Positions 8,772 to 17,035 of a stretch of DNA of 64,000 bases are shown here, piece by piece (the stretch's first letter is position 1; every line of letters starts with the position of its first letter). Source of the stretch: Azorhizobium caulinodans ORS 571 (GTDB lineage: Bacteria; Pseudomonadota; Alphaproteobacteria; Rhizobiales; Xanthobacteraceae); the NCBI RefSeq assembly GCF_000010525.1, contig NC_009937.1, positions 3,849,501 to 3,913,500 on the forward strand, read 5' to 3'. The position numbers were made by a program, and so were the translations under genes. The notes under the pieces are model-generated. The model saw nothing but the letters and a program-made list of their open reading frames with translations. It made no database searches and was not told where the DNA came from.

Positions 8772-9971
8772 ATGTCTGCCACTCCAGCCGCCCCCCGCCG
8801 CGCCCGCATCGGCGTGCTCATGCCCGCCGGCAAGGTGATGGATCATGATCGCGTGGTCACCCACACCTATGGCGATCCGGAAAAGGCGACCTCGCTTTTC
8901 ACCAATATCGGCGACTGCTTCGTGTTCGAGTCCTCGCTCCGCATCCTCGATTATGCGGACGTGCAGCCCATCTATGCAGGCGAGAACACGGTTCCCTCCG
9001 ACGCTTACGTGGAAAAGCTGAACCAGCTCGATTTCCTGTTCCTGCGCGGCTCAAACTACATCAACACCAATGGCAAGTGGGACGCCATCACCGCGCTGCT
9101 GGAGCGCACGAAGGTGCCGGTCATGGCCTTCGGCATCGGCGTGCAGACGCCGGACAATTCCGAGGACTATGTGAACGAGTCCACCAAGCGCTTCCTGCAG
9201 CTGGTGGCCGACCGTTCCACCTCCATCGCCATCCGCGGCACGCTCTCGCAGAAGGCGCTTAAGTCCATCGGCATCGACAAGGTGCGCATCATCGGCTGCC
9301 CGACCGCCTTCCGCCACCGCAAGCCCACCATCTCCATCAAGCGCATCGCCAGCGGCGACATCTCGAACCTCGGCTTCACGCTGCGCCGCAAGACGCACGG
9401 CAGCCAGACCCTGCAACGCTACATGCTGCGCACGCTGGCCGAGCAGTACAAGACGCGCATTTTCTGCGCCGGCGAACTGGAAGAGAAGCAGATCTTCTAT
9501 GCCGAGCGCGGCATGCTGAAGGACTCCGGCGACGTGCAGGCGAAAGCCATTGATGCGTTGATCAATGAGAACTGGTTCTATGGCCCCAGGGATCCTCTGA
9601 TCGATCTCTACAAGTCCCAGCTCGCCGTCTTCGAAGCGGTGCAGGATTTCGAGGCCGGGCTGAAGGAGATGGACGGCGTGACCGGCTTCCGCCTGCACGG
9701 CAACCTGCTGGCGCTCGCCAATGGCGTGCCGGCGCTCTATGTCACCTACGACACGCGCACCCGCGAATTCGTTCAGACGCTCGGCATCCCCTCCATCGAC
9801 ATCAAGCAGATGGACCGCTTCTCCTTCCAGAAGGCCTGGGACAAGGCCGATTTCGGCACCTTTGAGAAGGCCTATGCCCTGCGCTTCAAGGAGCTGAAGG
9901 CTTTCCTTGAAGAGAATGGCATGCCCCACCGCCTGGAGCGCCCGATGCCCAAGCTCGTGGCCGCCGAATGA
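8772..9971 (+). CDS. Polysaccharide pyruvyl transferase family protein
   Basis: A 399-residue protein of the CsaB/ExoV-like family, which adds ketal pyruvate from phosphoenolpyruvate to sugars of exported polysaccharides. Family features are an early Asn-Ile-Gly-Asp motif (TNIGDCFVFES), FGIGVQTP, SIAIRGTLSQKALKSIG, GCPTA and the late GFRLHGNLLALANGVPALYVTYD. A GAGGAGGA ribosome site supports the ATG at 8772. The 162 bases upstream contain an AT-rich stretch (8641-8670) that may be a promoter. Its presence beside two glycosyltransferases suggests the glycan is acidic and pyruvylated; the acceptor cannot be named. Confidence 0.85.
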   Translation: MSATPAAPRRARIGVLMPAGKVMDHDRVVTHTYGDPEKATSLFTNIGDCFVFESSLRILDYADVQPIYAGENTVPSDAYVEKLNQLDFLFLRGSNYINTNGKWDAITALLERTKVPVMAFGIGVQTPDNSEDYVNESTKRFLQLVADRSTSIAIRGTLSQKALKSIGIDKVRIIGCPTAFRHRKPTISIKRIASGDISNLGFTLRRKTHGSQTLQRYMLRTLAEQYKTRIFCAGELEEKQIFYAERGMLKDSGDVQAKAIDALINENWFYGPRDPLIDLYKSQLAVFEAVQDFEAGLKEMDGVTGFRLHGNLLALANGVPALYVTYDTRTREFVQTLGIPSIDIKQMDRFSFQKAWDKADFGTFEKAYALRFKELKAFLEENGMPHRLERPMPKLVAAE

Positions 9972-10002
9972 GGGCGCGCGTCGCGTGAGCGGGCTCTTGC
10001 CG

Positions 10003-11154
10003 ATGCTTCGCCGGGCGCTGCTGGCGCTCGGTGGGGCCCTCCTGATCCTGCGCGGCACCGCCGCGTCGGGTCTCGAGCTGTCGGTCGCCGGCCCGGAGTT
10101 CATCGTCTTCGACCAGCGCACGCAGGCCTGCGATACGTCGGATTTGCCGGATGCCCCCGCTCGCGCGTTCCGCAACGCGCAGGGGCAGATGGTGCTGTTC
10201 GCACCGAACTTCCGGAACCGCGCGTTCGAGGGGCCGGACCTGCGCCATCTCGCCCGCGATTGCGCCGTGCGCTTCGCCGCCCGCCAGAGCGCCGACCCCG
10301 GCCAGTTGGACGATCGCACCTGGCTGCATGCCTTCCACACAACGGATGGCACCCATATCTTCGCCCTGGCCAGTGCGAGCTTCATTCCCTACCGCCACGG
10401 GGAAGCCTGCGCCGCCGGCCGGGAGCGCACGGCCTGCTGGAGCAACGGGATCGCCGCCCTGTCCTCACAAGATGGCGGGCGCAGTTTCAGCTACACGGCG
10501 CCGCCGCCCCGGCATGTGCTGATGCCGCCGCAGCCCTTCACCCCGCAGGTGCGCGACCCTGCCGGCTTCGTCTCGGCCACCAACATCGTCTCCTACAAGG
10601 GCGACCTCTATTCCATCGTCTGGCGGCGCGAGGCCGACGGGAAACGCTCGCGCAACTGCCTTGTGCGCGCGCCGGGCGGCGATGTGCGGCGCTGGGAGAT
10701 GTGGACGGGCGAAGGCTTCGCCCCCATGGCCCAGGAAGGCCCGGCGGGCTGGCAGGTCGAGGGCACCGACTGTGCCGCCGTGGGGCGCGGCCTGCCGGCG
10801 ATCCGGGGGCTGGTGCTGCACCCCACGAGCGGCACCTTCATCGCGGTGTTCCAGATGCGCCCGCGCGGCCCGACCGGCGGCGAGGACGGCTTTTATACGG
10901 CCACCTCCAAGGACATGGTGACCTGGTCCGCTCCGCGCCTGCTGCTCGCCCAGCCCCTGAGGGATGGCCTCGATGACCACGGCACTTTCGCCGGCTATCC
11001 GACGCTGATCGACGACAAAAGTCCGGACCGCGACTTCGGCACCGTCGGCCCGCAGGCGGACCTGGTCTTCGTCCGCTTCATGGAACTGGGCGCAGGCGGC
11101 CCCAAGGGCCGCAACCGCCAGCTCGTGGCGGTGCCGCTCCGGATCACGCCGTGA
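10003..11154 (+). CDS. Secreted protein, possible beta-propeller glycan-binding or hydrolase
   Basis: A 383-residue protein with a signal peptide (MLRRALLALGGALLILRGTA, cleaved near ASG). The body has spaced Trp/Gly motifs that look like propeller blades, such as SSQDGGRSFSYTAPP, SKDMVTWSAPRLLL and DDHGTFAGYPTLIDD. Asp-box-like SxDGGxxF is typical of sialidase-like folds. I do not recognise a specific family. A GTG at 9985 is an alternative start; neither has a strong ribosome site. It starts 31 bases after the pyruvyl transferase, so it probably belongs to the same transcript and acts on the exported glycan. Confidence 0.7.
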   Translation: MLRRALLALGGALLILRGTAASGLELSVAGPEFIVFDQRTQACDTSDLPDAPARAFRNAQGQMVLFAPNFRNRAFEGPDLRHLARDCAVRFAARQSADPGQLDDRTWLHAFHTTDGTHIFALASASFIPYRHGEACAAGRERTACWSNGIAALSSQDGGRSFSYTAPPPRHVLMPPQPFTPQVRDPAGFVSATNIVSYKGDLYSIVWRREADGKRSRNCLVRAPGGDVRRWEMWTGEGFAPMAQEGPAGWQVEGTDCAAVGRGLPAIRGLVLHPTSGTFIAVFQMRPRGPTGGEDGFYTATSKDMVTWSAPRLLLAQPLRDGLDDHGTFAGYPTLIDDKSPDRDFGTVGPQADLVFVRFMELGAGGPKGRNRQLVAVPLRITP

Positions 11155-11181
11155 CCGGCTGGTGCCGGCGATGGGGCGCGC

Positions 11182-11529
11182 TCAGGCCGCGACGAACTCC
11201 TGCCGCATCGGCGTGAACACATCCACGAGGACGCCGGGCTCGATGCAGATGGCGCCATGGTGCACACCGCCGGGCACGTAGAAGCTGTCACCGGCCTTCA
11301 GGCGCGCCGTCTTGCCGTCGATGGTGATGTCGAAGACGCCGCTTTCGACGCTGGTGGTCTGCACATGCGGATGGCTGTGCGGCACGCCGCCGGGGCCCGG
11401 CTTCTTGAAGATGACCCGGACCATCATGATCTCGTCGTTATAGGTGAGGATCTGGCGGCTGACGATGTCGTCCAGCACCTCTACCTCCGTCTCGCCCGCG
11501 AATGCGAAGACGTCGCCCTTCTGCGCCAT
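11182..11529 (-). CDS. kdgF: Cupin protein, KdgF-like (unsaturated uronate metabolism)
   Basis: A 115-residue single-domain cupin. Cupin motif 1 is GGVPHSHPHVQTTSVESG and motif 2 is AGDSFYVPGGVHHGA, with the three metal-binding His and a Gln/Glu position visible. KdgF proteins speed the linearisation of 4,5-unsaturated monouronates from pectin or alginate breakdown to the keto form used by KduI. It is the last gene of a minus-strand run dctP-Q-M-kduI-kduD-kdgF, which supports the assignment. A ribosome site GGAGAAG precedes the ATG. Confidence 0.87.
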   Translation of the reverse strand: MAQKGDVFAFAGETEVEVLDDIVSRQILTYNDEIMMVRVIFKKPGPGGVPHSHPHVQTTSVESGVFDITIDGKTARLKAGDSFYVPGGVHHGAICIEPGVLVDVFTPMRQEFVAA

Positions 11530-11580
11530 GTCACTTCTCCGGAAAGGCGCCCGCGGGATGCGCGGGCGCTCCCTGTTGCT

Positions 11581-12336
11581 CTATCGGGCCAGCCAGCCGC
11601 CATCCACGGGCAGCACCACGCCATGCACATAATCGGAGGCACGCGCGGCAAGGAACACCGCCGCCCCACCCAGTTCTGAGGGCTGGCCCCAGTGGCCGGC
11701 CGGAATGCGGGCGAGAATGGCGGCACTGCGCTCGGGGTCTTCCCGCAGGGCCTGCGTGTTGTTGGTCTCGAAATAGCCCGGTGCGATGGCGTTCACATTG
11801 ATGCCCTTGCCCGCCCATTCGCAGGCCAGAAGCCGAGTGAGGCCAGCCAGCCCGCTCTTGCTCGCCGTGTAGGACGGGATGCGGATGCCACCCTGGAAGG
11901 AGAGGAGCGAAGCGATGTTGATCACCTTGCCGCCCTTGCCGTCCGCCAGCATGCCCCGCGCCACCCCCTGGGTGAGGAAGAACGTGCTCTTGAGGTTCAC
12001 ATCCATCACCGCGTCCCAATCGGCCTCGGTGAAGTCGATGGCGTCGGCGCGGCGGATGATGCCCGCATTGTTGACGAGGATGTCGACGCGCCCGCCGACG
12101 GAGGCCTCCTCGACAATGCGGCCGATGGGCTCCAGCGTCGCGAGATCCGCCCGCACCTCGGTGAAGGCGACGCCCGCCGCGCGCACGGCTTCACCCGTCT
12201 CGTCCATGGCGGAGCGGCCCACGGCGACGATGCCGGCACCAGCCTGAGCAAGGGCCACCGCGATCGCCTGCCCAAGGCCCGTATTGGCGCCGGTGACGAT
12301 GGCGCGTTTGCCGGAAAGGTCAAAAGGAGAGGTCAT
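11581..12336 (-). CDS. kduD: 2-dehydro-3-deoxy-D-gluconate 5-dehydrogenase (KduD)
   Basis: A 251-residue short-chain dehydrogenase with the cofactor motif TGANTGLG (15-22), NNAG, catalytic Ser in NIASLLSFQGG, YTASK and a C-terminal DGGWLAR ending typical of KduD. It reduces 2,5-diketo-3-deoxygluconate to 2-keto-3-deoxygluconate with NAD(P)H. The ATG at 12336 begins MTSPFDLSGK, the usual family start, and lies 5 bases after the kduI stop. Other SDRs are possible, but the pairing with kduI makes KduD the best call. Confidence 0.92.
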   Translation of the reverse strand: MTSPFDLSGKRAIVTGANTGLGQAIAVALAQAGAGIVAVGRSAMDETGEAVRAAGVAFTEVRADLATLEPIGRIVEEASVGGRVDILVNNAGIIRRADAIDFTEADWDAVMDVNLKSTFFLTQGVARGMLADGKGGKVINIASLLSFQGGIRIPSYTASKSGLAGLTRLLACEWAGKGINVNAIAPGYFETNNTQALREDPERSAAILARIPAGHWGQPSELGGAAVFLAARASDYVHGVVLPVDGGWLAR

Positions 12337-12341
12337 CCCGC

Positions 12342-13181
12342 TCACCGCAACTGGTCCATGGCGACCATGTCCATGTCCGTATAATCGATATTGTCGCCGC
12401 CCATACCCCAGATAAAGGTGTAGGCGCGGGTGCCGACGCCGGAATGGATGGACCACGGAGGCGAGATGATGGCCTGACCGTCCGCCACCACCAGATGGCG
12501 CGTCTCCTCCGGCTTGCCCATCAGATGGACGACGCGGGCGTCCGCCGGCAGGCCAAAATAGAGATAGACCTCCGAGCGCCGGTCATGCACGTGGCAGGGC
12601 ATGGTGTTCCAGATGTTGCCCTCGGCCAGCTCGGTCATGCCCATGACGAGCTGGCAGGACTTCACCACGTCCGGATGGATCATCTGATAGATGGTGCGCT
12701 TGTTGGCGGTGGCCTGATCGCCGAGCGGCATGGCCTTGGCCTCGGCAATCTTCACCACCTTGGTCTCGTAGCGGGCATGGGCGGGCGTGGAGAGCAGATA
12801 AAATTTCGCCGGTGCATCGGGATCGTCCGAGAGGAATTCCACATCCTTCGTGCCCTGCGCCACATAGAGCGCGTCGCGGTGCCCGAGGACATAGGTCTCC
12901 CCGTCCGCGACCACCTTGCCCGGGCCACCAATGTTGAAGACACCCAGCTCGCGCCGGTCGAGGAAATTGGGCGAACCGATGGTGGCCTTGTCGCTCTCCA
13001 GCTTCAGTGCGTCGCTCCGGGGCGTCGCGCCGCCGATGACGAAACGTTCCACATGGCTGTAGGTGAGCAGCACCTTGCCCGGCTCGAACAGCCGCTCGAC
13101 GAGAAAATGCTGGCGCAGCGCCGCCGTATCATAGCCGCTCACCGCGTCCGGGTGGCTGACCTGGCGCACGTCGATCATCAT
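12342..13181 (-). CDS. kduI: 5-dehydro-4-deoxy-D-glucuronate isomerase (KduI)
   Basis: A 279-residue cupin-fold isomerase, close to the 278 residues of E. coli KduI. It interconverts 5-keto-4-deoxyuronate and 2,5-diketo-3-deoxygluconate. Diagnostic segments are FNIGGPGKV, NTMPCHVHDRRSEVYLYF with the zinc-binding His and Glu residues, and SPPWSIHSGVGT. The ATG at 13181 has GAAAGG 8 bases upstream; a second ATG directly follows. It is translationally close to kduD and downstream of the TRAP permease genes. Confidence 0.95.
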   Translation of the reverse strand: MMIDVRQVSHPDAVSGYDTAALRQHFLVERLFEPGKVLLTYSHVERFVIGGATPRSDALKLESDKATIGSPNFLDRRELGVFNIGGPGKVVADGETYVLGHRDALYVAQGTKDVEFLSDDPDAPAKFYLLSTPAHARYETKVVKIAEAKAMPLGDQATANKRTIYQMIHPDVVKSCQLVMGMTELAEGNIWNTMPCHVHDRRSEVYLYFGLPADARVVHLMGKPEETRHLVVADGQAIISPPWSIHSGVGTRAYTFIWGMGGDNIDYTDMDMVAMDQLR

Positions 13182-13273
13182 GATGAAAACCTTTCGGGAA
13201 AAGGGGCGGCCGCAAGGCACGCCAAAGACGGGCCGGCGGGGCCGCCGGCCGGGCATTTCGGGACGCGGCGCGC

Positions 13274-14554
13274 TCAGCGGAACAGCGAAGGCAGCCAGAG
13301 CGTCACGGCGGGCACGTAGCTCACCAGCAGCAGCACGACAATGCTGGCGCCGAAGAACGGCCAGATGGTCTTCATAGCCTCGCCGATGGAGATCTTGCCC
13401 ACCGCGCAGCCCACGAACAGCACCGAGCCCACGGGCGGCGTGTTGAGGCCGATGCCGGCGTTCAGGATCAGGATGATGCCGAACTGCACCGGATCGATGC
13501 CGAAGGCCTTGATCAGCGGCAGGAAGATGGGCGTGCAGATGATGATCATGGGCGCCATGTCCATGAACGTGCCCAGCACCAGCAGCAGGATATTGATGAG
13601 CAGCAGGATCACGTATTTGTTGGACGAGATGGACTGCATCAGCTCGATGGTGGCGGCCGGCACCTGAAGGAAGGCCATGAGCCAGCCGAAGGCGCCCGCC
13701 GTGCCGATGACCAGCAGCACCATGGCGGTGGTGCGCACGGCGCCGAGCGTGGCGTGGACGAAGGCATCCCAGTTCAATTCGCGATAGACGAGGAGCGTGA
13801 TCAGCAACGAATAGATGACCGCGATGCAGGAGCTTTCCGTCGCGGTGAAGATGCCCGAGCGCACGCCGCCGAAGATGATCGCAATGAGGATGATGCCCGG
13901 CGCGGCCACCACGACCGCGCGCAGCACGCCATACCAGCCGGGAAAGATGCCCGAAGGATAGCCGCGGTTGCGGGCGACGATATAGGCCGTGATCATCAGC
14001 GCCGCCGCCAGCAGGATGCCCGGCAGGATGCCCGCCGTGAACAGGTCGGCGATGGAGATGGTGCCGCCCGCCGCCAGCGAATAGATGATCATATTATGGG
14101 AGGGCGGCACGAGCAGTGCGATGATGGCGGCATTCACCGTCACGTTCACCGCGAAATCCCGCGAATAGCCGTGCTTGGCCATCTGGGGGATCATGATGCC
14201 GCCGATGGCCGAGGCATCCGCCACCGCCGAGCCGGACACCCCACCGAACAGGAAGGATGCCACCACATTCACCTGCCCGAGCCCGCCGCGCAAGTGGCCG
14301 AACATGGAGGCGGCCATGCCGATAAGGCGATCCGCGATGCCGCCGCGCATCATCAGGTCGCCGGCGAAGATGAAGAACGGGATCGCCAGCATGGCGAAGG
14401 CGTTCATGTTAGAATTGATCTGCTGGAACACCACCATGGGCGGTAGGTCCAGATAGAGCACGGTGGCGATGGAGGCGAGGCCGAGGCAGAAGGCCACCGG
14501 CGTGCCGAGCAGGAGCAGCGCCGTGAAGACGCCGAAAAGGATGGTCATGGCCAT
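13274..14554 (-). CDS. TRAP transporter large permease (DctM family)
   Basis: A 426-residue membrane protein with about 12 hydrophobic segments, the large permease subunit of a sodium- or proton-driven TRAP uptake system. Family motifs include IPFFIFAGDLM, GGVSGSAVADASAIG, GIFTATESSCIAVIYS and LNAGIGLNTPPVG. The ATG at 14554 (MAMTILFG) fits the family start; longer frames upstream overlap the small permease gene. It is 17 bases after dctQ. Placement before kduI suggests a substrate such as a hexuronate or unsaturated uronate. Confidence 0.95.
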   Translation of the reverse strand: MAMTILFGVFTALLLLGTPVAFCLGLASIATVLYLDLPPMVVFQQINSNMNAFAMLAIPFFIFAGDLMMRGGIADRLIGMAASMFGHLRGGLGQVNVVASFLFGGVSGSAVADASAIGGIMIPQMAKHGYSRDFAVNVTVNAAIIALLVPPSHNMIIYSLAAGGTISIADLFTAGILPGILLAAALMITAYIVARNRGYPSGIFPGWYGVLRAVVVAAPGIILIAIIFGGVRSGIFTATESSCIAVIYSLLITLLVYRELNWDAFVHATLGAVRTTAMVLLVIGTAGAFGWLMAFLQVPAATIELMQSISSNKYVILLLINILLLVLGTFMDMAPMIIICTPIFLPLIKAFGIDPVQFGIILILNAGIGLNTPPVGSVLFVGCAVGKISIGEAMKTIWPFFGASIVVLLLVSYVPAVTLWLPSLFR

Positions 14555-14571
14555 GGGCGTTGGTCCGGCGC

Positions 14572-15138
14572 TCAGTCGGTGGAATGCTCGGCGCCGAGCG
14601 GCACCGGCGGCACGAGCGGCTTCACCAGATCCTGAAGCAGCCGCTCGAAGGAGAAGAGGGTGATCAGCGCACCGCCACCTGCGAGCGGCAGATAGTCGAC
14701 GCCTTGCGGCAGGTCGATCCCCGCCATCTTGGCGGACCACGTCTCCATGGCGAGATCCCAGCCATAATAGGCCATGGCCGCGCCGAAAGCCGTAATGAGA
14801 ACGTGGGTCGTGAGTTCCATCAGCCGGCGCACGGCGGGCGAGGCGTAGTGCAGTCCGATCTCGAAGCCGAGATGATCCCCCTCGCGCACGCCAACGGCGG
14901 CTCCGAGCAGGATGAACCAGCTCATCAGCAGCAGGGAGAAAGGCTCGGTCCAGCTGGGGGAATCGTTGAGCACATAGCGCCCCACCACCTGCCAGAACAC
15001 CGCCGCCGTCATCACGATGAGGCCGACGCCGGAAATGTAGAGGGCAAAGCGCGAGAGGCCGCGCACAAAGCGGTGGAGGATCTGAAGGGCGGGTATGGCA
15101 CCCATGGTGGCGGACCCTCGCAAGGACTGATCGGTCAT
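14572..15138 (-). CDS. TRAP transporter small permease (DctQ family)
   Basis: A 188-residue protein with four hydrophobic segments and the DctQ signature FWQVVGRYVLNDSPSWTEPFSLLLM. It pairs with the DctM subunit and receives substrate from the DctP binding protein encoded upstream. GGAG lies about 10 bases before the ATG. The charged C-terminus is longer than in minimal DctQ proteins. Confidence 0.93.
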   Translation of the reverse strand: MTDQSLRGSATMGAIPALQILHRFVRGLSRFALYISGVGLIVMTAAVFWQVVGRYVLNDSPSWTEPFSLLLMSWFILLGAAVGVREGDHLGFEIGLHYASPAVRRLMELTTHVLITAFGAAMAYYGWDLAMETWSAKMAGIDLPQGVDYLPLAGGGALITLFSFERLLQDLVKPLVPPVPLGAEHSTD

Positions 15139-15210
15139 GGCTTCATCTCCGCTCCGGCCTCAGGCCGGCAGCCGAAGCGGGCGGCGTCTTGGGCCGCCCG
15201 CGCTGTGCCG

Positions 15211-16200
15211 TCAGGCGGTCGCCTTGATGCGCGCGACCAGGTCCTTCATCTTCTCGGAGGTGACGAACTTGTCGTAGACGGGCTTCATGGCATCGATGAA
15301 GGGCTGCTTGTCCACCTCATTGATGAGGGCGCCCCCCTTGATGACCTTCTCCTTGGCCTCGGCGTCGCGCTTGGCCCAGAGTTCGCGCATCTTCAGCGTT
15401 GCCGCCTTGCCTGCCTCGCGGAAGAGCTTCTGGTCGTCCGCCGAGAGCTTGTCCCATGAGCGCTTGGACATGCAGAAAACTTCCGGCGCCATGGAATGCT
15501 CGGTAAGCGAGAAATACTTCGCCACCTCGTAGTGCTTCACGGATTCGTAGGAGGGGAAGTTGTTTTCCGCGCCGTCCACGAGCCCGGTCTGGAGCGCGGA
15601 GTAAAGCTCGCCGAAGGGCATGGGGGTCGCATTGGCGCCAAGCGCATTGATGAGGGCGATGAAGAGATCCGACTGCTGGACGCGGATCTTCATGCCCTTC
15701 ATGTCGGCCAGCGTGTTGATGGGCCGCTTGGAATTGTACATGGAGCGGGCGCCGCTATCGAAGAAGCCCAGCACGATGAGGCCGTGCGGCTCGAACGCCT
15801 TGCCGATCTCGGCGCCGATGGGGCCGTCCACCACGCTGTACATGTGCTGCACGGAGCGGAAGAGGAACGGCAGGCCGAGCACCGCCGTCTCGGGGATCAG
15901 ATTGTTGAAGGGCGCGGTGTTGACGCGGTTGAGATCGATGACGCCGAAACGGGTCTGCTCGATCGTGTCCTTCTCCTGGCCAAGCTGGCCGGAGCTGAAG
16001 ACCTGGACCTTCACACGGCCATTGGTCTTATCCTGAAGATACTGCCCGAAGAACTTCACCGACTCCACGGTCGGATAGCCGTCGGGATGGATGTCTGCGG
16101 AACGCAGCGTCACGCTCTGGGCGGAAGCGCGCGTGAAGGGCGCCACCGCAAAGGCGGCGGAGGCAGCGGTCAGCGCAAGCGCATGACGTCGGGTCAGCAT
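15211..16200 (-). CDS. TRAP transporter substrate-binding protein (DctP family)
   Basis: A 329-residue periplasmic protein with a signal peptide (MLTRRHALALTAASAAFAVA, then ARASAQ). DctP features are LGQEKDTIEQTRFGVIDLNRV, IRVQQSDLFIALINALGANATPMPFGELYSALQTGLVDGAEN and a conserved Arg that binds carboxylates. It probably captures uronates and delivers them to DctQM. GGGAGAAC supports the ATG at 16200; an upstream ATG 14 codons earlier lacks a signal-like start. It is the first gene of the minus-strand uronate operon and divergent from a GntR regulator. Confidence 0.94.
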   Translation of the reverse strand: MLTRRHALALTAASAAFAVAPFTRASAQSVTLRSADIHPDGYPTVESVKFFGQYLQDKTNGRVKVQVFSSGQLGQEKDTIEQTRFGVIDLNRVNTAPFNNLIPETAVLGLPFLFRSVQHMYSVVDGPIGAEIGKAFEPHGLIVLGFFDSGARSMYNSKRPINTLADMKGMKIRVQQSDLFIALINALGANATPMPFGELYSALQTGLVDGAENNFPSYESVKHYEVAKYFSLTEHSMAPEVFCMSKRSWDKLSADDQKLFREAGKAATLKMRELWAKRDAEAKEKVIKGGALINEVDKQPFIDAMKPVYDKFVTSEKMKDLVARIKATA

Positions 16201-16241
16201 TGGCGTTCTCCCTGAGTGATGATGTTCTTGTTGGGCCCGCA

Positions 16242-16319
16242 TATGGTACCTCGGAACGGCGCGGGAGCGACGGAACCGGATTCAGCGCATGCAGGCCCCA
16301 CACTTGTATGGTAGTATGG
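16242..16319. promoter_or_regulatory. Divergent promoter with repeated TATGG motifs
   Basis: The gap between the TRAP operon and the GntR gene contains TATGGTACC at 16242-16250 and TATGGTAGTATGG at 16307-16319. FCD-type GntR proteins often bind short TNGTNNNACNA-like dyads, and the first site contains GGTACC. These are possible operators for the adjacent regulator. No perfect long palindrome is present. Confidence 0.3.
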
Positions 16320-16345
16320 ACGAACTGGCAACTGGGAGAATGAAC

Positions 16346-17023
16346 GTGGACGCCCTGAATGTGCCGACGACGGGATCAACGGCACAGCGCATCGAGACTG
16401 AACTGCGCCGCGCGATCATCTCCATGTCGCTGCCGCCGGGCACGCGCCTGTCCGAGCAGGAGATCGCCACAAGCCATGGCGTGTCTCGCCAGCCGGTGCG
16501 GGAGGCGCTCATCGGCCTTGCACGCACGCGGCTCGTGGAAATCCTGCCCCAGCGCGGCACCGTGGTGGTGAAGATCTCGACGCGCAAGATGATGGAGGCG
16601 CGGTTCGTCCGCGAGGCCATCGAGACCGCCGTCGCCCGCAAGGCTGCCGATGCCTTCGATCCGGCGCAGCGCACGCGCATCGACGATCTGATCGATCTCC
16701 AGTCCAAGGCGGCGCAGCGCAACGACCACGGCACCTTCCAGCGCTATGATGAACTGTTCCACGTGGCGCTGGCGGAAGGCGCCGGCTGCGGCCTTGCCTG
16801 GGAGGCCATCAGCGACATCAAGGCCCACATGGACCGGGCGTGCCATCTCACGCTGACCAGCGCCGAGACCATGGCCGCATTGGTGGATCAGCACCGGGCC
16901 ATCATGGTTGCGGTGGACGCCCGCGATCCTGCGGGCGCGGCGGAAGCCATGCGCTGTCACCTGAGCGAGATCCTGCGCGCCTTGCCCAAGGTCGCGCAGG
17001 AGCATCCCGACCTGTTCGAATAG
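16346..17023 (+). CDS. GntR-family regulator, FCD subfamily (uronate TRAP operon)
   Basis: A 225-residue regulator. The winged HTH (about 10-75) has LPPGTRLSEQEIATSHGVSR and QPVREALIGLARTRLVEILP. The FCD ligand-binding domain (about 90-215) carries the metal-site pattern with D and H residues (YDELFHVAL, then AHMDRACH and DQHRAIMVAV). GTG at 16346 has GGGAG 7 bases upstream; the ATG at 16340 would leave only one base of spacing, and an ATG at 16316 is also possible. It is divergent from the TRAP-kdu operon and probably represses it until a uronate intermediate binds. Confidence 0.88.
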   Translation: MDALNVPTTGSTAQRIETELRRAIISMSLPPGTRLSEQEIATSHGVSRQPVREALIGLARTRLVEILPQRGTVVVKISTRKMMEARFVREAIETAVARKAADAFDPAQRTRIDDLIDLQSKAAQRNDHGTFQRYDELFHVALAEGAGCGLAWEAISDIKAHMDRACHLTLTSAETMAALVDQHRAIMVAVDARDPAGAAEAMRCHLSEILRALPKVAQEHPDLFE

Positions 17024-17035
17024 GCCGGGAACGCC

